Assembly: GCF_002127545.1 (NCBI RefSeq)
Contig: NZ_MUBK01000001.1
Location: 204,424 to 268,423 of the forward strand
Origin: Xenorhabdus beddingii
GTDB taxonomy: Bacteria; Pseudomonadota; Gammaproteobacteria; Enterobacterales; Enterobacteriaceae
Direction of reading: 5' to 3'
DNA: 64,000 bases
Part shown: piece after piece, positions 37,941-48,658 of the stretch
Numbering within the stretch: the first letter of the stretch is position 1
Layout: each line of letters begins with the position of its first letter
Notes under the pieces: model-generated
The model's input: the letters and a program-made list of their open reading frames with translations, nothing else
Told to the model about the DNA's origin: nothing
Database searches by the model: none
Position numbers and translations under genes: made by a program

Positions 37941-40517
37941 TTGAATAAAATCAATATCAAAGAATCCCCAGCAAAGGATATAGATAGCCATACTCCCATG
38001 ATGCAGCAGTATCTGCGCCTGAAAGCGCAGCATCCAGATATTCTGCTGCTTTACCGGATGGGCGATTTTTATGAGTTGTTCTTTGACGATGCCAAAAAGG
38101 CGGCAAAGTTACTGGACATTTCGCTAACCAAACGCGGTCAATCGGCTGGTCAGCCCATTCCTATGGCAGGCGTTCCTTATCACGCGATCGAAAACTATCT
38201 GGCAAAACTGGTACAACTCGGTGAATCTGCCGCGCTCTGCGAACAAGTTGGTGATCCGGCAACCAGTAAAGGCCCTGTTGAACGTAAGGTTGTGCGAATT
38301 GTAACCCCCGGCACCGTGACTGATGAGGCTTTGCTGCAAGAGCGTCAGGATAATCTTTTGGCCGCCATCTGGCATGATAGCCAGGGTTTTGGTTACGCGA
38401 CGCTGGATATCACTTCCGGTCGTTTCCGTGTCTCCGAAATGGCCGACGAAGAGACCATTGCCGCAGAATTGCAACGTACCCGTCCCGCAGAATTGCTTTA
38501 CCCTGAAACATTTGGGCATATGGCGCTGATTGAGCGCTGTCATGGCCTGCGCCGCCGCCCAATGTGGGAATTTGAGCTGGATACAGCAAAGCAGCAATTA
38601 AATCTGCAATTTGGAACCCGTGACCTGATTGGTTTCGGTGTGGAAAAAGCCACTCTGGCATTACGTGCGGCGGGTTGTTTGTTGCAGTATGTCAAAGATA
38701 CTCAGCGTACCGCCCTGCCCCATATACGTAATATGACGATGGAGCGTCAGCAAGAAACGGTCATTATGGATGCCGCTACCCGCCGCAATCTGGAATTGAC
38801 GTTGAATCTCTCCGGCAGCACTGAGAACACACTGGCATCTGTACTCGATCAATGCGTGACGCCAATGGGCAGCCGTATGCTGAAACGCTGGCTGCATACC
38901 CCGATTCGCAATAAAGATATACTGGAAAATCGCCAGCAAGCCATTTCCGCATTACAGGAAATGGGCTATGAGCTACAGCCATTTTTGCGTCAGGTTGGTG
39001 ATTTAGAGCGTGTACTTGGCCGTCTTGCGCTCCGCTCCGCCCGTCCCCGTGATCTGGCCAGAATGCGTCACGCTTTTCAACAATTGCCCGATATTCATCA
39101 GATCATGGCATCTTCCGACTCTCCTTATATTCAGGCACTACAGCAGCGGGTGGGGAATTTTGATGAACTTCAGACCCTGCTGGAGAATGCGGTTGTCGAA
39201 ACACCTCCCGTACTGGTGCGTGACGGTGGTGTGATTGCCACCGGCTATAACGTCGAACTGGACGAATGGCGGGCATTGGCCGATGGTGCCAGCGATTATC
39301 TGGACAAGCTGGAAATCCGTGAGCGTGAGAAGCTCGGCATAGAGACTCTGAAAGTCGGCTTCAATGCAGTGCATGGCTACTATATTCAGGTCAGCCGTGG
39401 ACAAAGCCATTTAGTACCAATCCATTATGTTCGCCGCCAGACGCTGAAAAATGCGGAACGCTATATCATTCCTGAATTAAAGGAATATGAAGATAAGGTG
39501 CTGACGTCCAAAGGCAAGGCACTTGCCATTGAGAAAGCCTTGTATGAAGAATTGTTTGATTTGTTACTGCCTCATCTGGCTGCATTGCAGGCCAGTGCCG
39601 AAGCGCTGGCAGAACTGGATGTGCTGGCGAATCTTGCCGAACGTGCCGAAACGCTGAATTACACCTGCCCGACACTGACAGATAAAGTCGGCATTCAAAT
39701 CACGGGAGGCCGCCATCCCGTTGTTGAACAGGTATTGAGTGAGCCTTTTATTTCTAACCCATTAACGCTTTCATCACAGCGCCGTTTGCTGATTATCACC
39801 GGGCCGAATATGGGAGGTAAAAGTACCTATATGCGTCAGGCGGCCTTGATTACGCTGCTGGCCTATATTGGGAGTTTTGTCCCTGCCGAAAAAGCAATCA
39901 TCGGTCCCGTGGATCGTATTTTTACCCGCGTAGGAGCCTCTGATGATCTGGCTTCGGGGCGTTCTACATTTATGGTGGAAATGACCGAAACCGCCAATAT
40001 TTTACATAATGCGACCGAATACAGTTTGGTCTTGATGGATGAAATCGGTCGTGGCACCTCAACTTACGATGGATTATCCCTTGCCTGGGCCTGTGCCGAA
40101 AGTTTGGCGAACCGCATCAAGGCGATGACCCTGTTTGCCACTCACTATTTCGAGCTGACAACCTTGCCAGAAAAACTGGAAGGGGTCGTCAATATTCATC
40201 TGGATGCCGTTGAACATGGCGACACCATTGCCTTCATGCACAGTGTACAGGAAGGGGCAGCCAGTAAGAGCTATGGGCTGGCGGTCGCTTCTTTGGCTGG
40301 CGTTCCCCGTGATGTCATTAAACGTGCACGGCAAAAACTGAAAGAACTGGAATCGCTCTCCAATAACGCGACGGCAAGTCACGTCGATACACCGCAATTG
40401 ACCTTACTGGCAGAAGAAACGTCTCCGGCAGTAGAAGCACTGGAGAACCTGAATCCAGATACGTTGACACCACGTCAGGCACTGGAATGGATCTATCGGT
40501 TGAAAGATATGGTGTAG
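37941..40517 (+). CDS. mutS: DNA mismatch repair ATPase MutS
   Basis: An 858-residue mismatch-recognition protein (E. coli 853). The mismatch-wedging Phe-x-Glu motif is in RMGDFYELF (Phe43, Glu45). The ATPase has Walker [10 protein letters not shown] at residues 621-629, Walker [14 protein letters not shown] and LFATHYFEL. The C-terminal dimerisation/beta-clamp region ends [16 protein letters not shown]. It starts at a TTG preceded by CAGGAATAA; a few extra N-terminal residues precede the conserved HTPMMQQYL. miaE begins two bases after the stop. mutS and rpoS are convergent with miaE between, as expected around the rpoS-mutS variable region. Confidence 0.97.
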   Translation: MNKINIKESPAKDIDSHTPMMQQYLRLKAQHPDILLLYRMGDFYELFFDDAKKAAKLLDISLTKRGQSAGQPIPMAGVPYHAIENYLAKLVQLGESAALCEQVGDPATSKGPVERKVVRIVTPGTVTDEALLQERQDNLLAAIWHDSQGFGYATLDITSGRFRVSEMADEETIAAELQRTRPAELLYPETFGHMALIERCHGLRRRPMWEFELDTAKQQLNLQFGTRDLIGFGVEKATLALRAAGCLLQYVKDTQRTALPHIRNMTMERQQETVIMDAATRRNLELTLNLSGSTENTLASVLDQCVTPMGSRMLKRWLHTPIRNKDILENRQQAISALQEMGYELQPFLRQVGDLERVLGRLALRSARPRDLARMRHAFQQLPDIHQIMASSDSPYIQALQQRVGNFDELQTLLENAVVETPPVLVRDGGVIATGYNVELDEWRALADGASDYLDKLEIREREKLGIETLKVGFNAVHGYYIQVSRGQSHLVPIHYVRRQTLKNAERYIIPELKEYEDKVLTSKGKALAIEKALYEELFDLLLPHLAALQASAEALAELDVLANLAERAETLNYTCPTLTDKVGIQITGGRHPVVEQVLSEPFISNPLTLSSQRRLLIITGPNMGGKSTYMRQAALITLLAYIGSFVPAEKAIIGPVDRIFTRVGASDDLASGRSTFMVEMTETANILHNATEYSLVLMDEIGRGTSTYDGLSLAWACAESLANRIKAMTLFATHYFELTTLPEKLEGVVNIHLDAVEHGDTIAFMHSVQEGAASKSYGLAVASLAGVPRDVIKRARQKLKELESLSNNATASHVDTPQLTLLAEETSPAVEALENLNPDTLTPRQALEWIYRLKDMV

Positions 40518-40519
40518 CC

Positions 40520-41323
40520 ATGAATGAGGCAGGAATAAATGGAGCGGCAATAAAGTTTGATACCCGCTTGTTATCACCCATTTATCAATTCTTACAGTGC
40601 GAAACCCCTGAACAGTGGGTAGAAAAAGCCCGGCAGCCTGAAAACCTGCCGGTTTTACTGCGTGATCACCTGTTGTGCGAATTGAAAGCGGCGCAAAGCG
40701 CCATGTTCCTAATTCGCAAATATGCCGTTGATCCTGAAAGTGCTGATACTCTGCTGGCATGGTTTCAGCCCTACGAAGACTTTGCTTATAAAAAAATAGG
40801 TGATATTCATTCCCTAAAGGGAAAAAGTCAGGTTACCAAGCAAATTACCGCACGGGCAAAATCAGCGTATGGTCAGGATTTAATTGATAAGATGGTGCTG
40901 TTGATTAAGGAAGAATTACACCATTTTTATCAGGTATTGGAGATCATGGATGCCAAAGGCATAAGCTATGACAGTATCAGTGCCAGCCGCTATGCCAAGT
41001 CCCTGTTTCAACACATTACCAACCATGAACCTTATACGTTGGTGGATAAGCTGATTATTGGTGCCTATATTGAGGCGCGCTCATGTGAACGTTTCGCAAA
41101 ACTGGCTCCTCATCTGGATGAAGATTTGGGCAAGTTTTATATTTCTCTGCTGCGCTCAGAAGCACGCCATTATCAAGACTATCTGGCGCTGGCTCAATTG
41201 ATATCTAAAGAAGATATTACAGCAAGGGTGAGTTATTTCGGGAAAATTGAAGCAGAACTTATTCAATCCCCGGATCATGATTTTAAATTTCATAGTGGCA
41301 TTCCCATTATCGAAAATAGATGA
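40520..41323 (+). CDS. miaE: tRNA 2-methylthio-N6-isopentenyladenosine(37) hydroxylase MiaE
   Basis: A 267-residue non-haem di-iron monooxygenase that hydroxylates ms2i6A37 to ms2io6A in tRNA. Iron-ligand helices are apparent: KEELHHFYQV, EARSCERF and RSEARHYQDY, matching Salmonella MiaE. The frame is open back to 40487 inside mutS, but the ATG at 40520, just after the mutS stop, gives a sensible start. E. coli K-12 lacks the gene, while Salmonella and many Morganellaceae keep it. It is probably co-transcribed with mutS and ends near a bidirectional terminator. Confidence 0.93.
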   Translation: MNEAGINGAAIKFDTRLLSPIYQFLQCETPEQWVEKARQPENLPVLLRDHLLCELKAAQSAMFLIRKYAVDPESADTLLAWFQPYEDFAYKKIGDIHSLKGKSQVTKQITARAKSAYGQDLIDKMVLLIKEELHHFYQVLEIMDAKGISYDSISASRYAKSLFQHITNHEPYTLVDKLIIGAYIEARSCERFAKLAPHLDEDLGKFYISLLRSEARHYQDYLALAQLISKEDITARVSYFGKIEAELIQSPDHDFKFHSGIPIIENR

Positions 41324-41388
41324 ATGGAAGACCAAATGAGAATGAAAATATAAATAAGTAAATAGATGGATAAGTGAAAGAAAAATAA

Positions 41389-41418
41389 AAGGTGGGCTAA
41401 ATATGCCCACCTTTGGGT
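41389..41418. terminator. Bidirectional terminator between miaE and rpoS
   Basis: A 9-bp stem AAGGTGGGC / GCCCACCTT with a 7-base loop is preceded by an A-rich run. It serves the convergent miaE and possibly rpoS transcripts. Confidence 0.75.
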
Positions 41419-41561
41419 TACCACTGAATATACTTTTATATCTTTCAATGAACCATTTGGGGTGACATGTACTCTTTCCAGGCACACAATGACCTCTGCT
41501 TCTGGAAATTCGTTTAGTTTCCACCTCACAGTAAATTGAAATCTATTAAGTATAAATACAA

Positions 41562-42557
41562 TTAAGTACGGAATAATGATTCTATATTCAAGCCTTGGGT
41601 ATGCAATATATCTCTAAGACGACGCAATCCCTCAACTTGAATTTGACGAACTCTTTCCCTTGTTAATCCTATTTCTCGCCCAACATCCTCTAATGTTTCT
41701 GCTTCGTATCCAAGCAAACCGAAACGTCGAGCCAAAACTTCACGCTGTTTCGCGTTCAGTTCAAACAACCACTTAACGATACTCTGTTTCATATCGTCAT
41801 CTTGAATGGTTGTTTCCGGCCCTGAGTCGTTTTCATCAGATAAAATATCCAACAAGGCTTTATCTGAATCACCACTAATTGGCGTATCGACAGAAGTAAT
41901 GCGTTCGTTCAGCCGCATCATACGGCTCACGTCTTCAACGGATTTATCCAGTTTTTCCGCAATCTCTTCGACACTGGGTTCATGATCCAATTTATGTGCC
42001 AGTTCTCTTGCAGTACGTAAATAGACATTTAACTCTTTGACTATGTGAATAGGCAGACGAATTGTGCGGGTCTGATTCATGATGGCTCGTTCAATGGTTT
42101 GACGTATCCACCATGTCGCATAAGTAGAAAAACGAAAACCTCTTTCAGGGTCAAATTTTTCTACCGCACGAATAAGACCAAGGTTACCTTCTTCAATCAG
42201 ATCCAGCAACGCTAATCCCCGATTGCTATATCGACGGGATATTTTAACGACCAACCGCAAGTTACTTTCAATCATGCGTTGACGTGCAGCAATATCCCCC
42301 CGAAGGGCCCGTCTGGCAAAAAGAACCTCTTCCTCTGCTGTCAGCAGAGGAGAAAAACCAATCTCGCCAAGATATAGTTGTGTCGCATCAAGAACTCGTT
42401 GGTTTACCCCTTGCAACAAATCCAAATCTTCATCAAGATTGGCTACATCATCCTCGTCTTTCAGCAACGCTTCATCAAAGTCATCAGCTTCCGTGCTATT
42501 TTCGTCTAAATCCGCCTCATCATACAACTCATTAACTTTAAGCGTACTTTGGCTCAT
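41562..42557 (-). CDS. rpoS: RNA polymerase sigma factor RpoS
   Basis: A 331-residue stationary-phase/general-stress sigma factor (E. coli 330). Region 1.2-2 contains [32 protein letters not shown] and the promoter-melting [17 protein letters not shown]; region 4 has [17 protein letters not shown]. An acidic N-terminus (residues 12-50) is typical. It lies 53 bases downstream of nlpD. In E. coli the main rpoS promoter is inside nlpD, and the same arrangement is possible here. Confidence 0.98.
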   Translation of the reverse strand: MSQSTLKVNELYDEADLDENSTEADDFDEALLKDEDDVANLDEDLDLLQGVNQRVLDATQLYLGEIGFSPLLTAEEEVLFARRALRGDIAARQRMIESNLRLVVKISRRYSNRGLALLDLIEEGNLGLIRAVEKFDPERGFRFSTYATWWIRQTIERAIMNQTRTIRLPIHIVKELNVYLRTARELAHKLDHEPSVEEIAEKLDKSVEDVSRMMRLNERITSVDTPISGDSDKALLDILSDENDSGPETTIQDDDMKQSIVKWLFELNAKQREVLARRFGLLGYEAETLEDVGREIGLTRERVRQIQVEGLRRLRDILHTQGLNIESLFRT

Positions 42558-42610
42558 CAGCTGCTCCTACCCATGATAATGCGGGCAGGAATTTCAGATC
42601 CTGCCCCGGT

Positions 42611-43687
42611 TTATCGCTGCGGAAGATAACGCAGCGGGTTTACGGATTTTCCCTTATAGCGAATTTCAAAATGCAATCTTACGGAACTTGTGCCGGTACT
42701 ACCTATGGTGGCAATTTTTTGCCCCGCATGAACATCCTGTTGCTCACGAACCAGCATAGTGTCGTTGTGAGCATAGGCGCTCAGGTAGTCATCGTTATGT
42801 TTTATAATTATTAAATTTCCATATCCACGTAACGCATTCCCGGCATAAACGACTTTTCCATTGGCTGTTGAGAATACGGGCTGGCCACGAACACCCGCAA
42901 TATCAATGCCTTTATTCCCCCCCTGAGAATCAGAGAAGCCTTCAAGAATTTTACCTTCCGCAGGCCATCTCCAACTATTAATAGTGCCAATATCGGCATG
43001 ACTAATAGCGCTATTTACACCCGTATCTTTTGCTGTAGATGATTTCTGAGTGGAATTTTCGCTATCAGAAATAGTTACCCTTGGCAACATCTTTCCTGAG
43101 CTTGGTCTATCAATATTTGCAGGATACGCATTAATTTTTTGAAAATCAACCTGCTTAATTTTAGATTGAGTACTATTTGATGCTATTAATACACCATTAT
43201 TGGAGGTTACATTATCTATTTTTAGGACTTGCCCAACATTTAAACCATAAGGTTCTGAAATACCGTTTTTGAGAGATAGGTCACGAAAATCATTACCTGT
43301 AATCCAGGCGATATAAAACAAAGTATCACCATGTTTAACCGTATAGGTGCTTCTACTGTAGCTTCCCTTGGGGATGTTTTCGTAGTTACGGTTATAGACG
43401 ATTTTTCCTTGATACGAATCATTATCAACAGCATGATTCACTGGCTGACGATTTTTTGCAGCATGATTATCTGGTGCGCGATTTGTTGAAATAATTGAAG
43501 GAGAAGATGGCATTGGCGTCGAAACTGATGACGGTTTAGAGAATATTCCTCTATTTTTCTCCTTATTATCAATATTCACTATTGGTGCAGGGCGATCCGG
43601 CGTACTACTACAACCTGCCAGCACAATACCCATAACAGTACTGGTCATTATCCACGTTATTTTTTTCACTGGGTTTCCTAAATTCAT
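42611..43687 (-). CDS. nlpD: Murein hydrolase activator NlpD
   Basis: A 358-residue outer-membrane lipoprotein that activates amidase AmiC during cell separation. It has a signal peptide with lipobox LAGC, a Ser/Asn-rich linker, a LysM domain (YTVKHGDTLFYIAWITG) and a C-terminal LytM/M23 domain. The M23 metal site is degenerate: NKGIDIAG lacks the first His, though LHFEIR is kept. That matches NlpD being an activator rather than an enzyme. The ribosome binding site is AAGG before ATG. Part of surE-pcm-nlpD-rpoS. Confidence 0.95.
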   Translation of the reverse strand: MNLGNPVKKITWIMTSTVMGIVLAGCSSTPDRPAPIVNIDNKEKNRGIFSKPSSVSTPMPSSPSIISTNRAPDNHAAKNRQPVNHAVDNDSYQGKIVYNRNYENIPKGSYSRSTYTVKHGDTLFYIAWITGNDFRDLSLKNGISEPYGLNVGQVLKIDNVTSNNGVLIASNSTQSKIKQVDFQKINAYPANIDRPSSGKMLPRVTISDSENSTQKSSTAKDTGVNSAISHADIGTINSWRWPAEGKILEGFSDSQGGNKGIDIAGVRGQPVFSTANGKVVYAGNALRGYGNLIIIKHNDDYLSAYAHNDTMLVREQQDVHAGQKIATIGSTGTSSVRLHFEIRYKGKSVNPLRYLPQR

Positions 43688-43840
43688 ACCTTATTCCCCC
43701 ATAAAGGCAAATATAAGAGCAAAGAATGATGATTTATAAAGAAATTTAGAATTACAAAAGATTTAAAGCGAAATATTTTGCTTAATTTCAGCAAAAATGA
43801 CAGCTAATTTAAAAATTATAATCGCAAAAAAATCAGCTTA

Positions 43841-44467
43841 TTATGCTAGCTCGCCTTGAATTAGGGGTACAAAACGGACTGATTCGATCACGTCGCTATG
43901 AAAATCATTCCCATAACGATGTACCACTTTCAACGACTGAGAACGTTCGCCGACAGGCAAAACCATCACGCCACCATCGGCAAGCTGATGGAGCAGGGCC
44001 TGTGGGATTTCTGGTGGTGCGGCTGTGACAATGATGGCATCAAACGGCCCTTTTGACGGCCATCCATGCCAACCATCACCGTGGCGAGTTGAGATATTAT
44101 GTAAGTCGAGCTGTTTCAATCTGCGCTTGGCCTGCCACTGTAATCCCTTGATACGTTCCACGGAGAAAACATGCTTCGCTAAATGAGCAAGTATAGCAGT
44201 CTGATAACCAGAGCCAGTGCCAATTTCCAATACGTTGGATTCGGGGGTGAGATTCAGCAACTCGGTCATACGGGCAACAATATAAGGTTGGGAGATGGTT
44301 TGCCCATGTCCGATGGGCAGTGCTGTGTTTTCATATGCCTTATGTGCAAGGGCTTCATCAACAAAACATTCTCTGGGTACTTTGGCTATGATTTCCAACA
44401 GGTGTTCATTGTGTATTCCTTGCTGGCGTAATTGAGCCAGCAAATTTTTCATTGACCGGATTAACAT
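43841..44467 (-). CDS. pcm: Protein-L-isoaspartate O-methyltransferase
   Basis: A 208-residue SAM-dependent enzyme that methylates isoaspartyl residues, starting repair of aged proteins. It has the substrate motif [12 protein letters not shown]-binding [12 protein letters not shown], and the C-terminal [12 protein letters not shown] nearly identical to E. coli Pcm (also 208 residues). It overlaps the surE stop by seven bases, so the two are translationally coupled. Confidence 0.97.
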   Translation of the reverse strand: MLIRSMKNLLAQLRQQGIHNEHLLEIIAKVPRECFVDEALAHKAYENTALPIGHGQTISQPYIVARMTELLNLTPESNVLEIGTGSGYQTAILAHLAKHVFSVERIKGLQWQAKRRLKQLDLHNISTRHGDGWHGWPSKGPFDAIIVTAAPPEIPQALLHQLADGGVMVLPVGERSQSLKVVHRYGNDFHSDVIESVRFVPLIQGELA

Positions 44468-45225
44468 TCGTCAATATCCCCGACTTTTGCCAACCAATCG
44501 CTTACCCGTTCCTGTGCTTTATATGCCGTCAAATCTATCTGCAAGGGAGTAATAGAGACAAATCCTTCCTCTACCGCAGCAAAATCCGTTTCAGGCCCAA
44601 AGTCACTTTTTTCTCCCGGCGGGCCTATCCAATAGAGCATATTGCCTTTGGGGTCTTCCAAAGCATAAACTTCTTCCGCCGCACTGCGGCGACCACATCG
44701 AGTAACCCTAAACCCTTTGATTTGTTCAATGGGGACATCAGGTACGTTGATATTCAGAATATTGCCCGCTCTCAATGGGGATTTTTGCAGCAAAGTTAAT
44801 AAACGCACGGTCACTTTTGCTGCCGTTTCATAATGTTTGTCGCCATTGAGCGATATTGCCAGTGCGGGTAATCCTAGATGGCGCCCTTCCATCGCCGCCG
44901 CAACTGTACCGGAATAGATCACATCATCACCGAGATTGGGGCCACAGTTGATCCCTGATACGACAATGTCAGGACGGGGATGAACCAGATTATTCACGCC
45001 CAAATAGACACAATCCGTTGGTGTGCCCTCCTGAACGGCGATATCGCCATTGCCCAGTGTATTGATGCGCAAGGGGCGATCCAGCGTTAAAGCATTCGAT
45101 GCACCGCTACGGTTACGATCAGGGGCAACCACCTGAACATGATAGTGTTCCCGCAATGTCGCCGCCAGGGTTTGAATACCCGGTGCGGTAACACCATCAT
45201 CGTTACTCAGCAATATCCGCAGCAT
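44461..45225 (-). CDS. surE: 5'/3'-nucleotidase SurE
   Basis: A 254-residue metal-dependent nucleotidase/exopolyphosphatase. The N-terminal metal-binding [12 protein letters not shown] (Asp9, Asp10), [13 protein letters not shown] and [14 protein letters not shown] motifs are all present. It is upstream of pcm in the stationary-phase operon. In E. coli truD overlaps surE, but here truD is a kilobase away, separated by a kinase gene and repeats, so surE probably has its own promoter. Confidence 0.97.
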   Translation of the reverse strand: MLRILLSNDDGVTAPGIQTLAATLREHYHVQVVAPDRNRSGASNALTLDRPLRINTLGNGDIAVQEGTPTDCVYLGVNNLVHPRPDIVVSGINCGPNLGDDVIYSGTVAAAMEGRHLGLPALAISLNGDKHYETAAKVTVRLLTLLQKSPLRAGNILNINVPDVPIEQIKGFRVTRCGRRSAAEEVYALEDPKGNMLYWIGPPGEKSDFGPETDFAAVEEGFVSITPLQIDLTAYKAQERVSDWLAKVGDIDEC

Positions 45226-45535
45226 TGATGTATCTCATTGATTTTATTAAGTTGAACATATTTAATACGGTAACTTATCCTGTATGTTGTCCCATGCGTT
45301 TGGCGTGACCTATGATTGGACAATATTAAGGCGGTTAGAAAACCGTTTGATCTTAGCATGACGTTACCCGTTTTGTAGAGTGCTTTGCGCTCAGGCTGTC
45401 ACTTACTTGTGCGTATTGGTATGTGAAATAAAATCCAGTTGGCAGGAAAAAGGAAATCGACTGGCCTGATTAAAAAATTGGCTGCTGGCGGGGATGTCAC
45501 TCTGGTGATCTCTTGGGGTTAATGGTGGCACGATC
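45226..45535. other. Intergenic region upstream of surE
   Basis: About 310 bases with no recognisable ORF. A weak hairpin (GGCGGTTAGAAAACCGTTT) lies near 45331. This segment and the neighbouring kinase gene replace the usual truD-surE overlap. Confidence 0.4.
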
Positions 45536-45583
45536 AATTATGCAACACCGTTAATTATGCAATACCGTTAATTATGCAATACA
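45536..45583. repeat. 17-bp tandem repeat
   Basis: Units AATTATGCAACACCGTT, AATTATGCAATACCGTT and a partial third AATTATGCAATACA lie head to tail. The kinase stop codon (TAA, reverse strand, 45568) falls inside the array, so the repeat may have reshaped that gene's 3-prime end. Confidence 0.8.
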
Positions 45584-46038
45584 ATATTAAACCCCTCTTC
45601 TTTTCGAGGTGCGACAAAATAACGGGTGATTAATGCAAACTGTTCGTCTGTCGCAGAGAAATTGTGGGTGCCAGACTGATTACGCAAACGTAAGCGCGTT
45701 AAGCAGACTTCATCAGGGACATCAATAAAATGGAGGCGATGATCTGCCGCTGTAATATCAATGATACTTTTCATCCATTCCCGATTTGCAATGGTGTTAG
45801 CCGGAAAATCAAGAACGACAGATAGCCCGGCTTTCAGCAATGCGATTAAATGAGGTTCCATCGCATTTCTCAGTTTTGATGAGCAGAAAATATAATCTGA
45901 CACGGTTTTCATTTCATCGGCATAGAGATGTGCCAACCACTGATCTTCACTAATGACAATTGTCATGGGTTGTTGGGCAAGTTTTGCCGAGAGGGTTGAC
46001 TTTCCCGAAGCTATTTTTCCACACAAAATATGAAGCAT
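45568..46038 (-). CDS. P-loop kinase-like ATPase of unknown substrate
   Basis: A 156-residue protein of the zeta-toxin/AAA_33 kinase type. It has Walker A GKIASGKST near the N-terminus, an acidic ISEDQWLAHLY second motif, VVLDFPANT as Walker B, and a lid region with RLRLRN. GAGGAACCT precedes the ATG at 46038; the frame is open to 46062. It sits alone between truD and surE and interrupts the conserved operon. Small-molecule or antibiotic phosphotransfer is plausible for the fold, but no substrate can be named. Confidence 0.75.
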   Translation of the reverse strand: MLHILCGKIASGKSTLSAKLAQQPMTIVISEDQWLAHLYADEMKTVSDYIFCSSKLRNAMEPHLIALLKAGLSVVLDFPANTIANREWMKSIIDITAADHRLHFIDVPDEVCLTRLRLRNQSGTHNFSATDEQFALITRYFVAPRKEEGFNIVLHN

Positions 46039-46103
46039 AGGTTCCTCGTTCCACAAAATCATGTTGTCATGTTGTTCAGAAATGCCAAGTCCACAATCGA
46101 AAT

Positions 46104-46176
46104 ATTCCCTTCATCTTTCAAGTTATTCCTGAGATAGCTTGTTGGTGACGCTGCAACCTGAAATCTATTGAATATT
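46104..46176. repeat. Degenerate palindromic repeat related to the one at 37806
   Basis: ATTCCCTTCATCTTTCAAGTT on one side and GCTGCAACCTGAAAT...GAATATT on the other form imperfect inverted arms. The CTTTCAAGTT / AACCTGAAAT and outer ATATTC / GAATAT parts echo the element upstream of mutS. Confidence 0.5.
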
Positions 46177-46259
46177 AAGCAATATAATTTGCTCATCTTT
46201 TATGTATCTTGGCATTATGGTTATGCGTTATGGCGATGCCATGAAATTACCCAGAGCAC

Positions 46260-47309
46260 TTACTCCGCAATATCCGCAGCATTATTTTGATCCTGATTAA
46301 TCAGCTCCCTGACAACGCTGGTTGCAAAGCTACCCGATGGCAGAGAGAAATGGAGGGTAACGGTTTGGTCATCCCGCCATTCCCAACGCAGGTCAAGTGG
46401 TTTCACCAACATCGCTCTGCGGGCACTCTCAACTCGCTCACGCTTGACTAATGCCCAAAGAGATTCGTAATCCAGTAAACTTTGCTGTTCAAAATCCAAA
46501 GCCTGGTGCTGTGTACCCAATGCCTTATCACCCGGTAAAGGGGCGGTTATCTGTAATTCCCCATCCATGACCCGTTGCTGCAACACCACTAATTCAGCAT
46601 CGTCAGCCACAAACCAACTACCACGTCCGGTTAACTGCAAGACATCGCCATTCAACACCTGCTGGTGGTTATTCTGAGCAATACGGATGCTGGCAATGGC
46701 ATTAAACATGGCGCTACGGCAGGCAGAAAGGTAAAAACTGCGGCGATTGCGCTCTCTCACTTGGATTTCATTAGCCGCCCAGCGCTGCGCCTGAACCAGA
46801 TTCTGCCCATCACGCCCGAAACGCTGTTCACCAAAATAATTGGGAACGCCGGTTTGGGAGATCTGCTGCAAACGTTTTTCTACGGATTGTCGGTCGGATA
46901 TCGCTCTTAAGACCAGAGTAAAACCATTGCCTTTCAATGCACCAATCCGTAGTTTCCGTTTCTGGCGGGAAGTGGCCAACACTTCACAACCTTCAAGCTG
47001 AAATGCGGTTAAATCCGGATCTTGTTTTCCCGGAAGATGTAAACAAAACCACTGTTCCGTCACCGCGTTGCGGTCTTTTAACCCGGCATAACTGACAGAA
47101 CGAGGCGGTATTTTGGCAAAACGGGCAAGATTGTCTGCCACAAATTGGGTGTTACATCCGGTCTTACGGATGTGCACCATCAAGTGTTCACCTTCTCCAT
47201 CCGGAGAAAATCCCAAATCTTCACGAACAATAAAGTCTTCTGGTGAGGCTTTGACGACACCAGTCGCTTCCGGTCGGCCATAAAGCCACTGTAATTCACT
47301 CAATGTCAT
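46260..47309 (-). CDS. truD: tRNA pseudouridine(13) synthase TruD
   Basis: A 349-residue enzyme forming pseudouridine 13 in tRNA-Glu. The catalytic Asp lies in [14 protein letters not shown] (about residue 80). [10 protein letters not shown] and the TRUD-domain segment [16 protein letters not shown] are characteristic. Length matches E. coli TruD (349). It starts five bases after the ispF stop. It is last of ftsB-ispD-ispF-truD, the usual enterobacterial order, but is not joined to surE. Confidence 0.96.
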   Translation of the reverse strand: MTLSELQWLYGRPEATGVVKASPEDFIVREDLGFSPDGEGEHLMVHIRKTGCNTQFVADNLARFAKIPPRSVSYAGLKDRNAVTEQWFCLHLPGKQDPDLTAFQLEGCEVLATSRQKRKLRIGALKGNGFTLVLRAISDRQSVEKRLQQISQTGVPNYFGEQRFGRDGQNLVQAQRWAANEIQVRERNRRSFYLSACRSAMFNAIASIRIAQNNHQQVLNGDVLQLTGRGSWFVADDAELVVLQQRVMDGELQITAPLPGDKALGTQHQALDFEQQSLLDYESLWALVKRERVESARRAMLVKPLDLRWEWRDDQTVTLHFSLPSGSFATSVVRELINQDQNNAADIAE

Positions 47310-47314
47310 GCTGC

Positions 47315-47788
47315 TTATTCCTTTACCAGCAAAGCCACCGCTTCGCAGGCAATACCTTCTTTACGGCCAACAAATCCCAGTTTTTCTGTGGTTGTTGCTT
47401 TAACGTTAATATCATCCATATGACATTCCAGATCCTCTGCCAGATTGACCCGCATCTGAGGAATATGAGGCAACATTTTCGGTGCCTGTGCAATAATGGT
47501 GATATCCAAATTTCCAATCCTATAGCCCTTTGCACGGATACGACGATAGGCTTCTTTCAATAGTTCACGGCTATCTGCACCTTTAAAAGCGGGATCGGTA
47601 TCAGGAAACAATTTTCCAATGTCACCCAGCGCCGCCGCCCCCAACAGGGCATCGGTAGCGGCATGTAAAGCAACGTCACCGTCTGAATGAGCGATTAATC
47701 CTTGCTCATAAGGAATGCGGACACCGCCAATGACCAATGGCCCTTCTCCGCCAAATTTATGCACATCAAAACCGTGTCCAATTCTCAT
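47315..47788 (-). CDS. ispF: 2-C-methyl-D-erythritol 2,4-cyclodiphosphate synthase
   Basis: A 157-residue enzyme of the non-mevalonate isoprenoid pathway. Zinc ligands Asp8 and His10 are in GHGFDVHKF, with the third in [12 protein letters not shown]. The C-terminal [18 protein letters not shown] matches E. coli IspF. It overlaps ispD by four bases (ATGA), fitting co-translation of the two pathway enzymes. Confidence 0.97.
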   Translation of the reverse strand: MRIGHGFDVHKFGGEGPLVIGGVRIPYEQGLIAHSDGDVALHAATDALLGAAALGDIGKLFPDTDPAFKGADSRELLKEAYRRIRAKGYRIGNLDITIIAQAPKMLPHIPQMRVNLAEDLECHMDDINVKATTTEKLGFVGRKEGIACEAVALLVKE

Positions 47789-48645
47789 AAGATAGATTCC
47801 TTCGATTTTCGGGATAAATAAAACTCAGCCAAGGCTAAATCTTCAGGTTGGGTCACTTTAATATTGTCCGCCCGCCCATTGACCAATACGGGATGATAGC
47901 CACAATACTCCAGCGCCGAAGATTCATCGGTGATGCAGGCTTTTTCTGCCAGTGCTTTGATCAAGCAATCACGCAATAGCGGTAAAGGGAATAATTGTGG
48001 GGTCAGGGCATGCCAAAGCCCGTTGCGATCAACAGTATGGGCGATCATGGTAGGATAGCGAATCGAAGAGGGTTCTTTTACTGGCGGCGATATCATAGGC
48101 TTCATGAGCATACGTTTCATGGTATCTCTCACGGGAGATGCCAGAAGCCCACCGCACACGTCAGGCGAGTCTGTGCCTTGCTCAATAAGACGCAGCAGAT
48201 TATCCAGATCATCCCGATGAAGACAAGGACGTGCGGCATCATGTACCAACACCCAAATGGCCCTGTCCGTCGGCAGGCCAGACACATAATTCAACCCAGC
48301 CAGCACGGAGTCTGCCCGTTCTTCACCACCAATAACGGCGGTGACTCTGGGATCTGAGGCAATCGCCAACTGATTAAACTGAGTATCAGCAGGATTCAGT
48401 GCAACAATAATGCGCTGTATGCGGGGATGCGCAAGTAATGCCGCCAAGGTATGTTCAAGGATCGTTTTTCCGGCAACCTGAAGGTACTGTTTTGGGCAAT
48501 CCGATTTCATCCGGCTACCAATGCCCGCAGCCGGGATCAAGGCGACGATTTCGGTGAGAGGGTTATCATCCGTCAAGGAATTGCCAGTAACAGAACTGTC
48601 AATGGGAGAATGATCAGTAGGGGAATGAAGTTTTGAATTATTCAT
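47785..48645 (-). CDS. ispD: 2-C-methyl-D-erythritol 4-phosphate cytidylyltransferase
   Basis: Converts MEP and CTP to CDP-ME. The nucleotide-binding PAAGIGSRM...[13 protein letters not shown] and the C-terminal [17 protein letters not shown] are normal. At 286 residues it is about 50 longer than E. coli IspD (236). About 30 extra Ser/Thr/Asp-rich residues precede IVALIPAAG, and a Pro/Met-rich insertion ([20 protein letters not shown]) sits after VRDTMKR, near the active-site edge. The 5-prime extension may be untranslated if a TTG near IVALI is used. It lies 13 bases after ftsB. Confidence 0.95.
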   Translation of the reverse strand: MNNSKLHSPTDHSPIDSSVTGNSLTDDNPLTEIVALIPAAGIGSRMKSDCPKQYLQVAGKTILEHTLAALLAHPRIQRIIVALNPADTQFNQLAIASDPRVTAVIGGEERADSVLAGLNYVSGLPTDRAIWVLVHDAARPCLHRDDLDNLLRLIEQGTDSPDVCGGLLASPVRDTMKRMLMKPMISPPVKEPSSIRYPTMIAHTVDRNGLWHALTPQLFPLPLLRDCLIKALAEKACITDESSALEYCGYHPVLVNGRADNIKVTQPEDLALAEFYLSRKSKESIL

Positions 48646-48658
48646 TTCGATTATTAGA

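Noticed and set aside
41290..41529. 79-codon reverse ORF between miaE and rpoS
   Set aside because: It begins with GTG and runs straight through the bidirectional terminator hairpin into the miaE 3-prime end. The first half looks somewhat protein-like, but I do not recognise it.
45536..45583. CRISPR array
   Set aside because: Units are 17 bp, directly adjacent and without spacers; it is a simple tandem repeat.
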